Positions 19,453 to 27,054 of a DNA stretch of 64,000 nucleotides are shown piece by piece; the stretch's first letter is position 1, and each line of letters starts with the position of its first letter. The position numbers and the translations under genes were made by a program. This stretch comes from Tenacibaculum mesophilum (lineage in GTDB: Bacteria; Bacteroidota; Bacteroidia; Flavobacteriales; Flavobacteriaceae): contig NZ_CP032544.1 of the NCBI RefSeq assembly GCF_003867075.1, positions 1,168,001-1,232,000 on the forward strand, given 5' to 3'. Below the pieces are notes generated by a model that saw only the letters and a list, made by a program, of their open reading frames with translations, did not search any database and was not told where the DNA came from.

Positions 19453-19485
19453 AAAAGACTTGTTCCCTTTGTGTGCAGGTCTTTT
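19453..19485. terminator. Bidirectional terminator between wbqC and the polysaccharide operon
   Basis: AAAAGACTTG (19453-19462) pairs with CAGGTCTTTT (19476-19485), with one G-T wobble and a 13-nt loop. T tracts flank it on both strands. It can end wbqC transcription and the leftward polysaccharide operon. Confidence 0.7.
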
Positions 19486-20990
19486 TACTTTATATACCTT
19501 TTGGCTAGATTGTTAATCTGCTCAGAAATAGATAATTTTACTACGACAAAGACATAAATTACTATAATTAATATACTCTTTAAAACAATGTTTACTATTG
19601 GGTGAATTGGAAAGTCAAAAAGATAAAACTTAGGTATTGAAAAATTCCAAAAGTTAAACCCTAAAAACATAATTAAGACAATAAGAATCATTAAAAATGT
19701 TTTATTAGTAAAAGGGGTCATATTAAACTTTTCTTTTACAAACCATAGTTTAAAGGTATTAAACACCAAAACTGTAATAAGTGTTGCTAGTGCCAACCCT
19801 TTTGTTCCCATTTCTAAATCATTAAAAAAGTAACTATTTAAAAAATATACAGAAAAGGCCATTCCTAAACCTACAGGTAACGTAATACGATAAAATTTAG
19901 AATTACTTATAATAGCACCATTACTACCTAATGACATTAAAAATAACTTTGCAGACGAAATCAATAATACTACTAATACTCCTTCTTTTCCATAATTTTT
20001 ATTCGGCATCAACCTGAATAACTCCTCCACATTACAATTTACTAAGACAAAAAACAGCCCGCCAATCAACAATAAATTAATAGAACTCTTCTTATATAAA
20101 CTTTCTGTTTCTTTTGGGTTATCTTCATTAAGAGCCTTAGAGGTTAATGGCTGTAAAATTTGCCCCATTGCCCTACTTGGTGCTTCTATAAATGACCCTA
20201 TAAACACAGCTACCGTATAATATGCAGCTGTAGCAAAACCTTCTTTCCCTGGTATCATTACTTTGTCTATATCTAAGATAATAGCTCCTGCACTACCTGC
20301 TAAAATGATATAAAAAGTATATCGTAAAACTTCTTTAAAGTTGTTTGGTAAACTGAAGGTAAATTTTGGTGTATATAGACGAAAAGCATACCCCATCATT
20401 AAGAGTACTCTTAATATGTAAGCTATTGACATATATACTAAAAACTCTTCTTTTGTTATAAAGTTAAAATACACAGCAAAAAGTAAAACCATCACAGCTA
20501 CTCTATTGTATAATTCCTTTAAAATATTCCCAAAAACCGATTGCATTTGTACTCTTGCCCAAGAATAAAACACTTCAAAATAAGCACAAGCTACAGCGAT
20601 AATATAAATATAAATAGTATAATCTTCAATTATGAGGTTGCCTCCACTTCCATTTTCTACCACATAACTCATAATCCAATTATGAAATAAACTCCAAAAA
20701 TATCCTATTGGAATCGCTATAAATAATGGTAAAAAAATTATAGAGCTTAAAAATTTATCTTTTTCTACTTTTGAAGTATATCCAGAAAAAAACTTGATAA
20801 TTGTAAAGTGAACTCCAAAGGCTGTAACAGGCATAATTAAGTTTGAAGCCGAAAAAACATAGGTTGCTAATCCATAATATTCATCTCCTAAAAATCGTGT
20901 ATATAACACCAAGGTATTAATACCTCCAATCAAAAATCCTAAATATATTATTAGAGTATTCCTGAACGATTGTTTAAATACAATTCCCAA
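19485..20990 (-). CDS. Wzx-type oligosaccharide flippase (polysaccharide biosynthesis membrane protein)
   Basis: 501 residues with about 14 hydrophobic segments, the pattern of the MOP/PST exporter superfamily. The start MGIVFKQSFRNTLIIYLGF and the LGDEYYGLATYVF segment match flavobacterial flippase-like proteins. It would move lipid-linked sugar repeat units across the inner membrane. The start codon is TTG at 20990, 1 nt after the wecB stop, and no upstream ATG is available. It is the last gene of a five-gene leftward operon. Confidence 0.85.
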   Translation of the reverse strand: MGIVFKQSFRNTLIIYLGFLIGGINTLVLYTRFLGDEYYGLATYVFSASNLIMPVTAFGVHFTIIKFFSGYTSKVEKDKFLSSIIFLPLFIAIPIGYFWSLFHNWIMSYVVENGSGGNLIIEDYTIYIYIIAVACAYFEVFYSWARVQMQSVFGNILKELYNRVAVMVLLFAVYFNFITKEEFLVYMSIAYILRVLLMMGYAFRLYTPKFTFSLPNNFKEVLRYTFYIILAGSAGAIILDIDKVMIPGKEGFATAAYYTVAVFIGSFIEAPSRAMGQILQPLTSKALNEDNPKETESLYKKSSINLLLIGGLFFVLVNCNVEELFRLMPNKNYGKEGVLVVLLISSAKLFLMSLGSNGAIISNSKFYRITLPVGLGMAFSVYFLNSYFFNDLEMGTKGLALATLITVLVFNTFKLWFVKEKFNMTPFTNKTFLMILIVLIMFLGFNFWNFSIPKFYLFDFPIHPIVNIVLKSILIIVIYVFVVVKLSISEQINNLAKRYIK

Positions 20991-20991
20991 T

Positions 20992-22077
20992 TTATTCTTT
21001 TATTAATTTTAATATTGATTGATATATTTTTTCTCCAACATTATCTCCATATAATGGCTCTTTAAAATCTTTTGATGTAGCTAAAAACTGTTGAAAATAA
21101 TTAATTATTTTTCCTGAATTAGCTCCTGTTATAGCTCCATAACCATTACTTACTAACTCTTTCCATTCTGTTTCTTCTCTTGCTATAATACAAAACTTCT
21201 TATTAAAGAAAGCCTCTTTTTGTAAACCTCCACTATCAGTTATAACAAGAGCACAATTTTTTAATAACTCTAACATAGAAAAATACCCTACAGGTTCAAT
21301 AAAGGTTATATTAGACTTTAATTTGTACTTTTCTAACATTTTTTTTGTCCTTGGATGCAATGGCAATACTACTTTTTTAGAAGCATTAATTTTTTCAAGA
21401 GCTTCAAAAATATTAGCTAATCTCTCTTTTTCATCAGTATTTTCTTGACGATGAATTGTTGCTAACACAAACTCTTTTTTCTCTAAACCTAAGTCTTTAA
21501 TAATAGTTGACTTCTCTTCGGAAACTTGATTATAAAACTCTACAGCATCTTTCATGATATCACCATGCTTTTCTATCAAAATATCAAAACTATCAAAACC
21601 TTCATTTCTCAGGTTTAATACAGCAGTATCTGTTGGACAACTTAGTAGGTTTCCTATTCTATCTGTTAAAATACGATTTATTTCTTCAGGCATTTGCATA
21701 TTGAATGAACGCAAGCCCGCTTCAATATGTACTACTTTTATATGTAGTTTTTTAGCTGCTAAAGCTCCTGCTAACGTCGAATTTGTATCTCCATATACAA
21801 CAACTGCATCTGGCTTTTCTAATACTAAAATTTCTTCTATTTTTTCTAACATTTGCCCCGTCATAGCACCATGACTTAAACCATTGATATTTAAATTATA
21901 TTTGGGGTTAGGTATTTGCATTTCTTCAAAAAAAACAGCACTCATGTTAGCATCAAAATGTTGCCCTGTATGCACTATTATTTCTTCTACTTCATTATGC
22001 TTTTGAATCACTCTACTTAATACAGCTCCTTTTACAAACTGTGGACGTGCTCCTAATATGGTTATTATTTTTTTCAA
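20992..22077 (-). CDS. wecB: UDP-N-acetylglucosamine 2-epimerase (non-hydrolysing)
   Basis: 361 residues. It starts KKIITILGARPQFVKGAVLSR, the family N terminus. It has VHTGQHFD, VYGDTNSTLAGALAA, HIEAGLRSF with the following MPEEINRILTDRI, and the late TDSGGLQKEA UDP-binding motif. WecB interconverts UDP-GlcNAc and UDP-ManNAc, providing an N-acetylmannosamine-type precursor for the surface polysaccharide. The TTG start overlaps the upstream TGA stop (TTGA), which implies coupled translation. Confidence 0.95.
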   Translation of the reverse strand: MKKIITILGARPQFVKGAVLSRVIQKHNEVEEIIVHTGQHFDANMSAVFFEEMQIPNPKYNLNINGLSHGAMTGQMLEKIEEILVLEKPDAVVVYGDTNSTLAGALAAKKLHIKVVHIEAGLRSFNMQMPEEINRILTDRIGNLLSCPTDTAVLNLRNEGFDSFDILIEKHGDIMKDAVEFYNQVSEEKSTIIKDLGLEKKEFVLATIHRQENTDEKERLANIFEALEKINASKKVVLPLHPRTKKMLEKYKLKSNITFIEPVGYFSMLELLKNCALVITDSGGLQKEAFFNKKFCIIAREETEWKELVSNGYGAITGANSGKIINYFQQFLATSKDFKEPLYGDNVGEKIYQSILKLIKE

Positions 22078-23354
22078 GAATTAACGACTTTTTTTAATAC
22101 TATAGATAATTTCTCTGTTAACTTTTTCCGATGATATTGCTCTATGTTTTTAGAATTAACCTCTAAAATCCCTTTCTTATATTGATTATAAAGAAGTTTA
22201 ATTTCTTTTTTCATTTTTACTACATCATCAAAACCAACAATAGTTCCTGAGTTAGTTTTAGCAAGTATTTCTGCTAAATCACCATCTTCTGGACCCACTG
22301 CTAAGATAGGGCGTTTTGCTTGTAAATATTCAAATATTTTACCTGTAATAATTCCTTTAGCACTTGGTACTTTATTTACTGCTAACAATAAAACTTGTGA
22401 TGTTTGTTGTTGTTGTTGTGCTTTTTTATGAGGTAGATAAGTAATTTTTGTAATATTTTTAAATTGATGTGTTTCTAAAGATTTTTTAACTCCTTTCGCT
22501 ATTTTCCCTATTAGTTTAATTTCTAAATCTTCTGTAAACTCCTTATCTTCTTTACATAACTCTGATAATGCTTTCCATAAAACTTCAGGATTCCTATCAT
22601 CATTCATCAAACCTATATGCGTAATTGAAAACTTTTTATCTAGTATTACATTTGTTTCTCTACTTTCTTCTGCATCAAAACCATTAGTAATAACATGAAT
22701 ATTATTAGAAAATTTTTCATAATTCTTTTTCATAGTTTTACCTACAACTAATACCGCATTGGCATATCTTAACACTTCCTGTTCCAATTGATGATGTGTT
22801 GCTTTTGATTTTTGCGTGAGTGGTAATTGATGAAAATAATCAATATCTGTCCAAGGGTCACGGAAGTCTGCTACCCACTTCAATCCTAATTCTTTTTTAA
22901 GCTTTAATCCGATTAAATGCAAGCTATGTGGTGGTCCAGTAGTTATAATAACATCAATAGTATTTTCTTTTAAATATTTTTTTAGCTTATTAACTGAAGG
23001 CTTTACCCAAAACCTTCTTGCATCAGGAATGAAATAATTAGCTCGAACATATTGCATTACCTGACCTATTAAACTTGGATTAGGATCTAAAAAACCAGCA
23101 CTTGTTTTCGTTTCTTTTTTCTTGAAAACAGATAACAAGTCATTAGGTTCCCAAATTGAGTTTCTTAAAACCGTTAAATTTTCAGGAAGATCTTTTTTTA
23201 ATGTTGTATCAACTATCGGATATTTAGCATCTTCAACTGTGTAAACTATTGGTTCAATATTAAAATTTCGCAAATATTTTACAAACTTCAACCATCTTTG
23301 TATACCTGAACCTCCTGCCGGCACCCAATAGTATGTAATTATTAATACTTTCAA
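22074..23354 (-). CDS. Glycosyltransferase family 4-like protein (first of two)
   Basis: 426 residues. The N terminus KVLIITYYWVPAGGSGIQRW is the Gly-rich start of a GT-B fold glycosyltransferase. A nucleotide-sugar half follows with ITTGPPHSLHLIG, VADFRDPWTD, VITNGFD and IFEYLQAKRPILAVGPEDG, where the acidic residue of the family E-X7-E motif lies. It would add a sugar to the growing lipid-linked unit. The start is TTG, overlapping the previous stop as TTGA. A run of five Gln codons sits near residue 315. Confidence 0.85.
   Translation of the reverse strand: MKVLIITYYWVPAGGSGIQRWLKFVKYLRNFNIEPIVYTVEDAKYPIVDTTLKKDLPENLTVLRNSIWEPNDLLSVFKKKETKTSAGFLDPNPSLIGQVMQYVRANYFIPDARRFWVKPSVNKLKKYLKENTIDVIITTGPPHSLHLIGLKLKKELGLKWVADFRDPWTDIDYFHQLPLTQKSKATHHQLEQEVLRYANAVLVVGKTMKKNYEKFSNNIHVITNGFDAEESRETNVILDKKFSITHIGLMNDDRNPEVLWKALSELCKEDKEFTEDLEIKLIGKIAKGVKKSLETHQFKNITKITYLPHKKAQQQQQTSQVLLLAVNKVPSAKGIITGKIFEYLQAKRPILAVGPEDGDLAEILAKTNSGTIVGFDDVVKMKKEIKLLYNQYKKGILEVNSKNIEQYHRKKLTEKLSIVLKKVVNS
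22400..22422 (-). repeat. Short (CAA)n tract inside a glycosyltransferase
   Basis: Five consecutive CAA-type codons give a QQQQQ run, flanked by KKA and TS. Length change by whole units keeps the frame, so this is not an on/off switch. Confidence 0.6.
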
Positions 23355-24526
23355 ATTAAACTATTGTATAGGTTTATTAATTCTTTTGAGGTTTTATCCC
23401 ATGTAAATTCATTTCGAATAAAAGCTTCTCCGTTTTTTCCTAATTCTTTTCTCAGCAGCTCATCTTTATATAACCTCAGTACTTTATCAGTAAAATCTTC
23501 TACATTTTTTGCTTCATGTATCAATCCGGCATTTACTTTTTCTACTATGTTTTTTTGAGCTGTTGCATCGCTTACCAACAAAGGTTTCCTTAAACTCATG
23601 TACTGGAATAATTTATTAGCATGTGTAGTGTCGTGATGTAAATTTCTGTGTAAAGGAGACAAACAAACATTACTCTGTTTTATATACTTAGGAAATGTAG
23701 TTTCTTCTTGCCACCCTTCAAAACATACTTGTTCTTCAACTTTTAATTCTTCAGATAACTTTTTTAATTTAGTGTTTAGACTTCCTACAATTACTAATCG
23801 AATATTCTCTATTTCCTTTTTTAATGCTGGTAAACTTTTAATTGCTGTAGCTACTCCCCTTCTCTCTCCTGTATCTCCTATATATAGTAAGTTAAAAGTA
23901 TCTCTTTTTGAGCTTTCTTCAAAATTATCTTGCTTTTCAAAAAATGATTTTCTTACTGTATTAGGAACAACAATAACTTTATCAGATTTTATTTTTGTTC
24001 TCTTATATACTTCCTCTTTTGCTTCTTGAGTAACAACTATTACTTTACTAGCTTTCTTAATAAGCTCTTCTTCTTTTTGCTTCCATTTGTTTGTTGATAT
24101 TAAAATATTTTGCGGAAACTTTTTTAAATGAGGATAAAACCTCATTATCTCAGGCCTATTTTCATGTAAATCTAATACAACCGGGAGCTGCTTCTTTTTA
24201 TTGGCTAACATTACAGCTTCAGCTACAACCATATCATGTATATGAATAGCCTCTATATCATATTTATTAAGAAAATGTATTATCTTTTTCTTTAGTGAAA
24301 GAGAATATAATGGGATAGTATAAGCCAAAGCAGATAACTTATACTCTAACTTATTTGACTCATATCTTTTTACTTTTATTTTACCTACAAGTTCTGATGT
24401 TGGCTCATTACCATAAGTTAAACAAAATAAAAAAACCTCATGTCCAGATTTTATTAATTCTATTGCTTCATTATGTACTCTAGGGTCAGGAGGAAACGTC
24501 TTATCTAAAACCATTCCTATCTTCAT
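23351..24526 (-). CDS. Glycosyltransferase family 4-like protein (second of two)
   Basis: 391 residues with a GT-B fold. It starts with KIGMVLDKTFPPDPRVHNEA, typical of GT4 enzymes. DLHENRPEIMRFYPH lies mid-protein. The donor-binding half has YIGDTGERRGVATAIKSLP and a conserved KLFQYMSLRKPLLVSD acidic loop. The acceptor and sugar cannot be read from sequence. The ATG overlaps the methyltransferase stop as ATGA, and its own stop overlaps the next start, so the operon is tightly coupled. Confidence 0.87.
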   Translation of the reverse strand: MKIGMVLDKTFPPDPRVHNEAIELIKSGHEVFLFCLTYGNEPTSELVGKIKVKRYESNKLEYKLSALAYTIPLYSLSLKKKIIHFLNKYDIEAIHIHDMVVAEAVMLANKKKQLPVVLDLHENRPEIMRFYPHLKKFPQNILISTNKWKQKEEELIKKASKVIVVTQEAKEEVYKRTKIKSDKVIVVPNTVRKSFFEKQDNFEESSKRDTFNLLYIGDTGERRGVATAIKSLPALKKEIENIRLVIVGSLNTKLKKLSEELKVEEQVCFEGWQEETTFPKYIKQSNVCLSPLHRNLHHDTTHANKLFQYMSLRKPLLVSDATAQKNIVEKVNAGLIHEAKNVEDFTDKVLRLYKDELLRKELGKNGEAFIRNEFTWDKTSKELINLYNSLI

Positions 24527-25050
24527 CCCTTTCTCTCTTTCTCAGCATATACAGCATAATATCTAGGTGTATATTTTCTTAAAACAGGTCTTATACCCAA
24601 CTTGTTTATTGGACTTGTCCATTTTTCAGTATCAACAATATTCCAACCTGATTTTTCTAATAACCAATCATACTGCCAGTCTTCAAACTCATGATAATGT
24701 CTGTCCCACATATCTGTTTTGCTTCTGTACGCACTTGCAAACCATAACTTTAAAGGAACAGTGGTTATTATTTTTTGTGCTTCAATTTCTCTTAACACGT
24801 TAAATGGTGCTAATAAATGTTCAAAAATCTCAAAAGCCGTTACTGCATCTACATTATAATCTTTTACAATTTGGGGTAATAAATCTAAATCTTCCCCATT
24901 TGTATTATAAACTGTATATCCATTTTCTTCCATAATTTCAGAAAACGGGTTACGCACTCCTAAATCTAGTATTGTAGCAGGAGCTGTAAGATGTTTTTGT
25001 AAAAACTGAAGTGTATGGTTATATCTTTTCTTTGGTAGTTTAAAATACAT
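24523..25050 (-). CDS. Class I SAM-dependent methyltransferase
   Basis: 175 residues. The glycine-rich SAM loop ILDLGVRNPFSEIMEENG is followed by the acidic NTNGEDLDLLP and VDAVTAFEIFEHLLAPFNVL, which fit motifs I to IV of the Rossmann methyltransferase fold. The lineage-typical segment DRHYHEFEDWQYDWLLEKSGW comes later. It is first in the leftward polysaccharide operon, so a sugar or lipid-linked intermediate is a plausible substrate, though this is inference. An exact -7 element lies 16 nt upstream. Confidence 0.8.
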   Translation of the reverse strand: MYFKLPKKRYNHTLQFLQKHLTAPATILDLGVRNPFSEIMEENGYTVYNTNGEDLDLLPQIVKDYNVDAVTAFEIFEHLLAPFNVLREIEAQKIITTVPLKLWFASAYRSKTDMWDRHYHEFEDWQYDWLLEKSGWNIVDTEKWTSPINKLGIRPVLRKYTPRYYAVYAEKERKG

Positions 25051-25066
25051 GAAATTTATTTTAACA

Positions 25067-25074
25067 CAAATGTA
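25067..25074 (-). promoter_or_regulatory. -7 promoter element for the polysaccharide operon
   Basis: On the minus strand TACATTTG matches TAnnTTTG exactly, 16 nt upstream of the methyltransferase ATG at 25050. It is the only good candidate promoter for the five-gene run. Confidence 0.5.
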
Positions 25075-25140
25075 TTACTATTTTATCATTTCGTGTAATA
25101 AACCTTTTAATTGAGTTTAATTAAATATTATACAAAAAAC

Positions 25141-25172
25141 ATAAAAGCGAAAGATTAATCTTTCGCTTTTAT
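25141..25172. terminator. Perfect 32-bp palindromic terminator between divergent promoters
   Basis: 25141-25172 is a perfect palindrome with core GCGAAAGATTAATCTTTCGC. It can fold into a stem of about 14 bp with a T-rich end on either strand. It sits between two divergent genes, where neither gene needs a terminator, and so probably ends a short RNA. Confidence 0.65.
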
Positions 25173-25223
25173 AAAATATTAATTTTCCATAGCAACTTGT
25201 ACTTATCTAGTACGTTTTGTTTA
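25141..25223 (-). ncRNA. Candidate small RNA, minus strand
   Basis: An exact minus-strand -7 element (TATGTTTG, 25227-25234) would start an RNA near 25223 that runs into the palindromic terminator at 25172-25141, about 80 nt. A small hairpin GTACT-AGATA-AGTAC lies near its 5' end. No useful reading frame is present. It lies upstream of the polysaccharide operon promoter at 25067. The call is inferred from signals only. Confidence 0.4.
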
Positions 25224-25226
25224 ATG

Positions 25227-25234
25227 CAAACATA
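25227..25234 (-). promoter_or_regulatory. Orphan -7 promoter element (minus strand)
   Basis: TATGTTTG on the minus strand matches TAnnTTTG exactly. No annotated gene uses it; it points to the palindromic terminator 55 nt downstream. Confidence 0.4.
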
Positions 25235-25300
25235 TTATTGTTTTATTTAAAAATAAAATATTATATCCCGTATTTTATAAAAAGCACAGTTAAATTAATG

Positions 25301-25308
25301 TATATTTG
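25301..25308 (+). promoter_or_regulatory. -7 promoter element for the TPR/AraC regulator
   Basis: TATATTTG matches TAnnTTTG exactly and lies 57 nt upstream of the ATG at 25366. Confidence 0.45.
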
Positions 25309-25365
25309 AGAGCTTTTTATGAGGTTATTTGAGAAAAAGAATTCTTAATTACTTAAACTATTCTA

Positions 25366-27054
25366 ATGATTAGGTTTATACTTATAACATTAATTACTTT
25401 ATTTTTTTCATTAAATACAGTATCACAAACAATATATTTAGATTCTATAAACCGAAGTAAGATTGACTTTTATAAAAACATTAATACTGATAGCTTGTTC
25501 TTTTATTGTGATAAGTTAGAAAATTCTAACAATATTTGTACAAAAATAGAAGCTGCTACTGATAAAATTTATGGACTTTATAGATTAAAAAGATACGATG
25601 AAGCTGCAACTTCTTCTAATAAGGTAATAACACAAATTGATTCTTTACTCCAAAATAATAACTTGACTTGCCTTATTGATAGAAAAATTGCTTCTTTAAA
25701 TAGGCTTTTTTGGATAAAAAAAAATCAAGAAAAGTACGAAGAAGCTTACTCTATACTTATTAAGTATGAAAAAGAAATAATTAATCATCCTATAAAAGAT
25801 CAAAAATGGATTAGAAATAAATTGGGACTTGTTCTTAGTAAAGCTGTAATAAAAAATAAACTTAACATGCAAGAAAAAGCTAAAAGTATACTACTAAAAG
25901 CTATTTCGGAATCAAAAAAAACTGTTCTTAAAGATTTTCAAAAAAACAATTTTTTTCTTCAATGGAAAGCTAACTCTTTTAATTGCCTTGGAAACACATA
26001 TATTTTAATTAACAATAAAAACCCAAATACCATTCTCCTGGATTCTGCTGACTATTACTTTGACAAAGCTTATAAATTAACACAACAATTTACTCCTCAA
26101 CATAAAGACTCTAAAATATATTATTACTTAAGAAAAACTAAAGTTTTAATGGCTAAAAAAGAATTTTCTAAAGCTATTGATTTAATTAATAATTATAAAA
26201 ATATAAGTAATGGTTATTCTTATTTTAACAAAGAATATTACCTAAAAGCCATTTGTTTTCACAACTTAAAAAATTCTGATTCCGCTATTTACCATTCTAA
26301 TAAATTATTAATGAATTATAAAAAATGTGAAAGGAGTAAACTTATTACTATTTACGACATTCTCTCAAAAGAATATAATAATTTAAATAAACTGGATAGC
26401 GCTTACAAGTATTCTAAACTTACTTTAGAACAACATCATTTAACAAAAGATACTAAAGACAAAACTTTCAATCTTTTTTACAACAATAATTTTGCTCAAG
26501 CTCAAAAGCTTAAAAAAACTATAGAACAAAGAGAAGCAGAAAAACAGCGTAACCTCATTATTTCTTTTATTATTTTATTATTAACTTTTTTCGTTATTAC
26601 TTTTTATTTATTTAGAAAAGAAAAAGATAAGAAGAAGAAACTTATATCTGTAATAAGCAATAATAAAACGACAGAAATAGAAAAAAAAGAATACAATATT
26701 GATGAAATCTTAGAAGCTAAAATTCTTAATGAATTTAGGAATATTGCTAATAGTTTAGATTTTTTAAAACCTGATTTTTCAGTTAACTACATTGCTGAAA
26801 AATTAAATACCAATACTACTTATATTTCTTTTGTTTTTAATAAGTATTACGAAGAGTCTTTTAAACAATACTGTACTAAGCTTAAAATTAACTATGTAGT
26901 ACATAAATTAAAGACAGACAAAATCTTTAGAAAATATTCCATTCAAGCCATTGCTGAAGAAATAGGTTACACCAACGCATCTGCTTTTACAAGAGCGTTT
27001 AAAAAACATATTGGTGTAACCCCTTCTGTATTTTTAAAAGACCTTGAAAATTAG
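25366..27054 (+). CDS. TPR-containing membrane-anchored AraC-type regulator
   Basis: 562 residues. A signal peptide or N-terminal anchor (ITLITLFFSLNTVSQ) is followed by about 350 residues of helical TPR-like repeats. One transmembrane helix (IISFIILLLTFFVITFYLF) and a basic linker lead to a C-terminal AraC HTH. The DNA-binding part reads VNYIAEKLNTNTTYISFVFNK and then IQAIAEEIGYTNASAFTRAF. The layout suggests that the sensing region is periplasmic and DNA binding cytoplasmic, as in many flavobacterial regulators. The target is unknown. Its 3' end overlaps yfhO by 4 nt. Confidence 0.85.
   Translation: MIRFILITLITLFFSLNTVSQTIYLDSINRSKIDFYKNINTDSLFFYCDKLENSNNICTKIEAATDKIYGLYRLKRYDEAATSSNKVITQIDSLLQNNNLTCLIDRKIASLNRLFWIKKNQEKYEEAYSILIKYEKEIINHPIKDQKWIRNKLGLVLSKAVIKNKLNMQEKAKSILLKAISESKKTVLKDFQKNNFFLQWKANSFNCLGNTYILINNKNPNTILLDSADYYFDKAYKLTQQFTPQHKDSKIYYYLRKTKVLMAKKEFSKAIDLINNYKNISNGYSYFNKEYYLKAICFHNLKNSDSAIYHSNKLLMNYKKCERSKLITIYDILSKEYNNLNKLDSAYKYSKLTLEQHHLTKDTKDKTFNLFYNNNFAQAQKLKKTIEQREAEKQRNLIISFIILLLTFFVITFYLFRKEKDKKKKLISVISNNKTTEIEKKEYNIDEILEAKILNEFRNIANSLDFLKPDFSVNYIAEKLNTNTTYISFVFNKYYEESFKQYCTKLKINYVVHKLKTDKIFRKYSIQAIAEEIGYTNASAFTRAFKKHIGVTPSVFLKDLEN

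Larger units (their letters stand above)
19404..19485 (+). ncRNA. Candidate small C-rich RNA
   Basis: A TATATTTG box at 19393 would start an RNA of about 80 nt that ends in the hairpin at 19453-19485. It has no start codon followed by a worthwhile frame. It contains two copies of CATTTCCCCCT spaced 22 nt apart, leaving single-stranded C-rich patches. This is inferred from promoter, terminator and repeats only. The alternative is that the segment is merely the 3' UTR of wbqC. Confidence 0.35.

Noticed and set aside
25366..27054. Histidine kinase role for the TPR/AraC protein
   Set aside because: No phosphoacceptor or ATPase motif is present; the C terminus is an AraC HTH.
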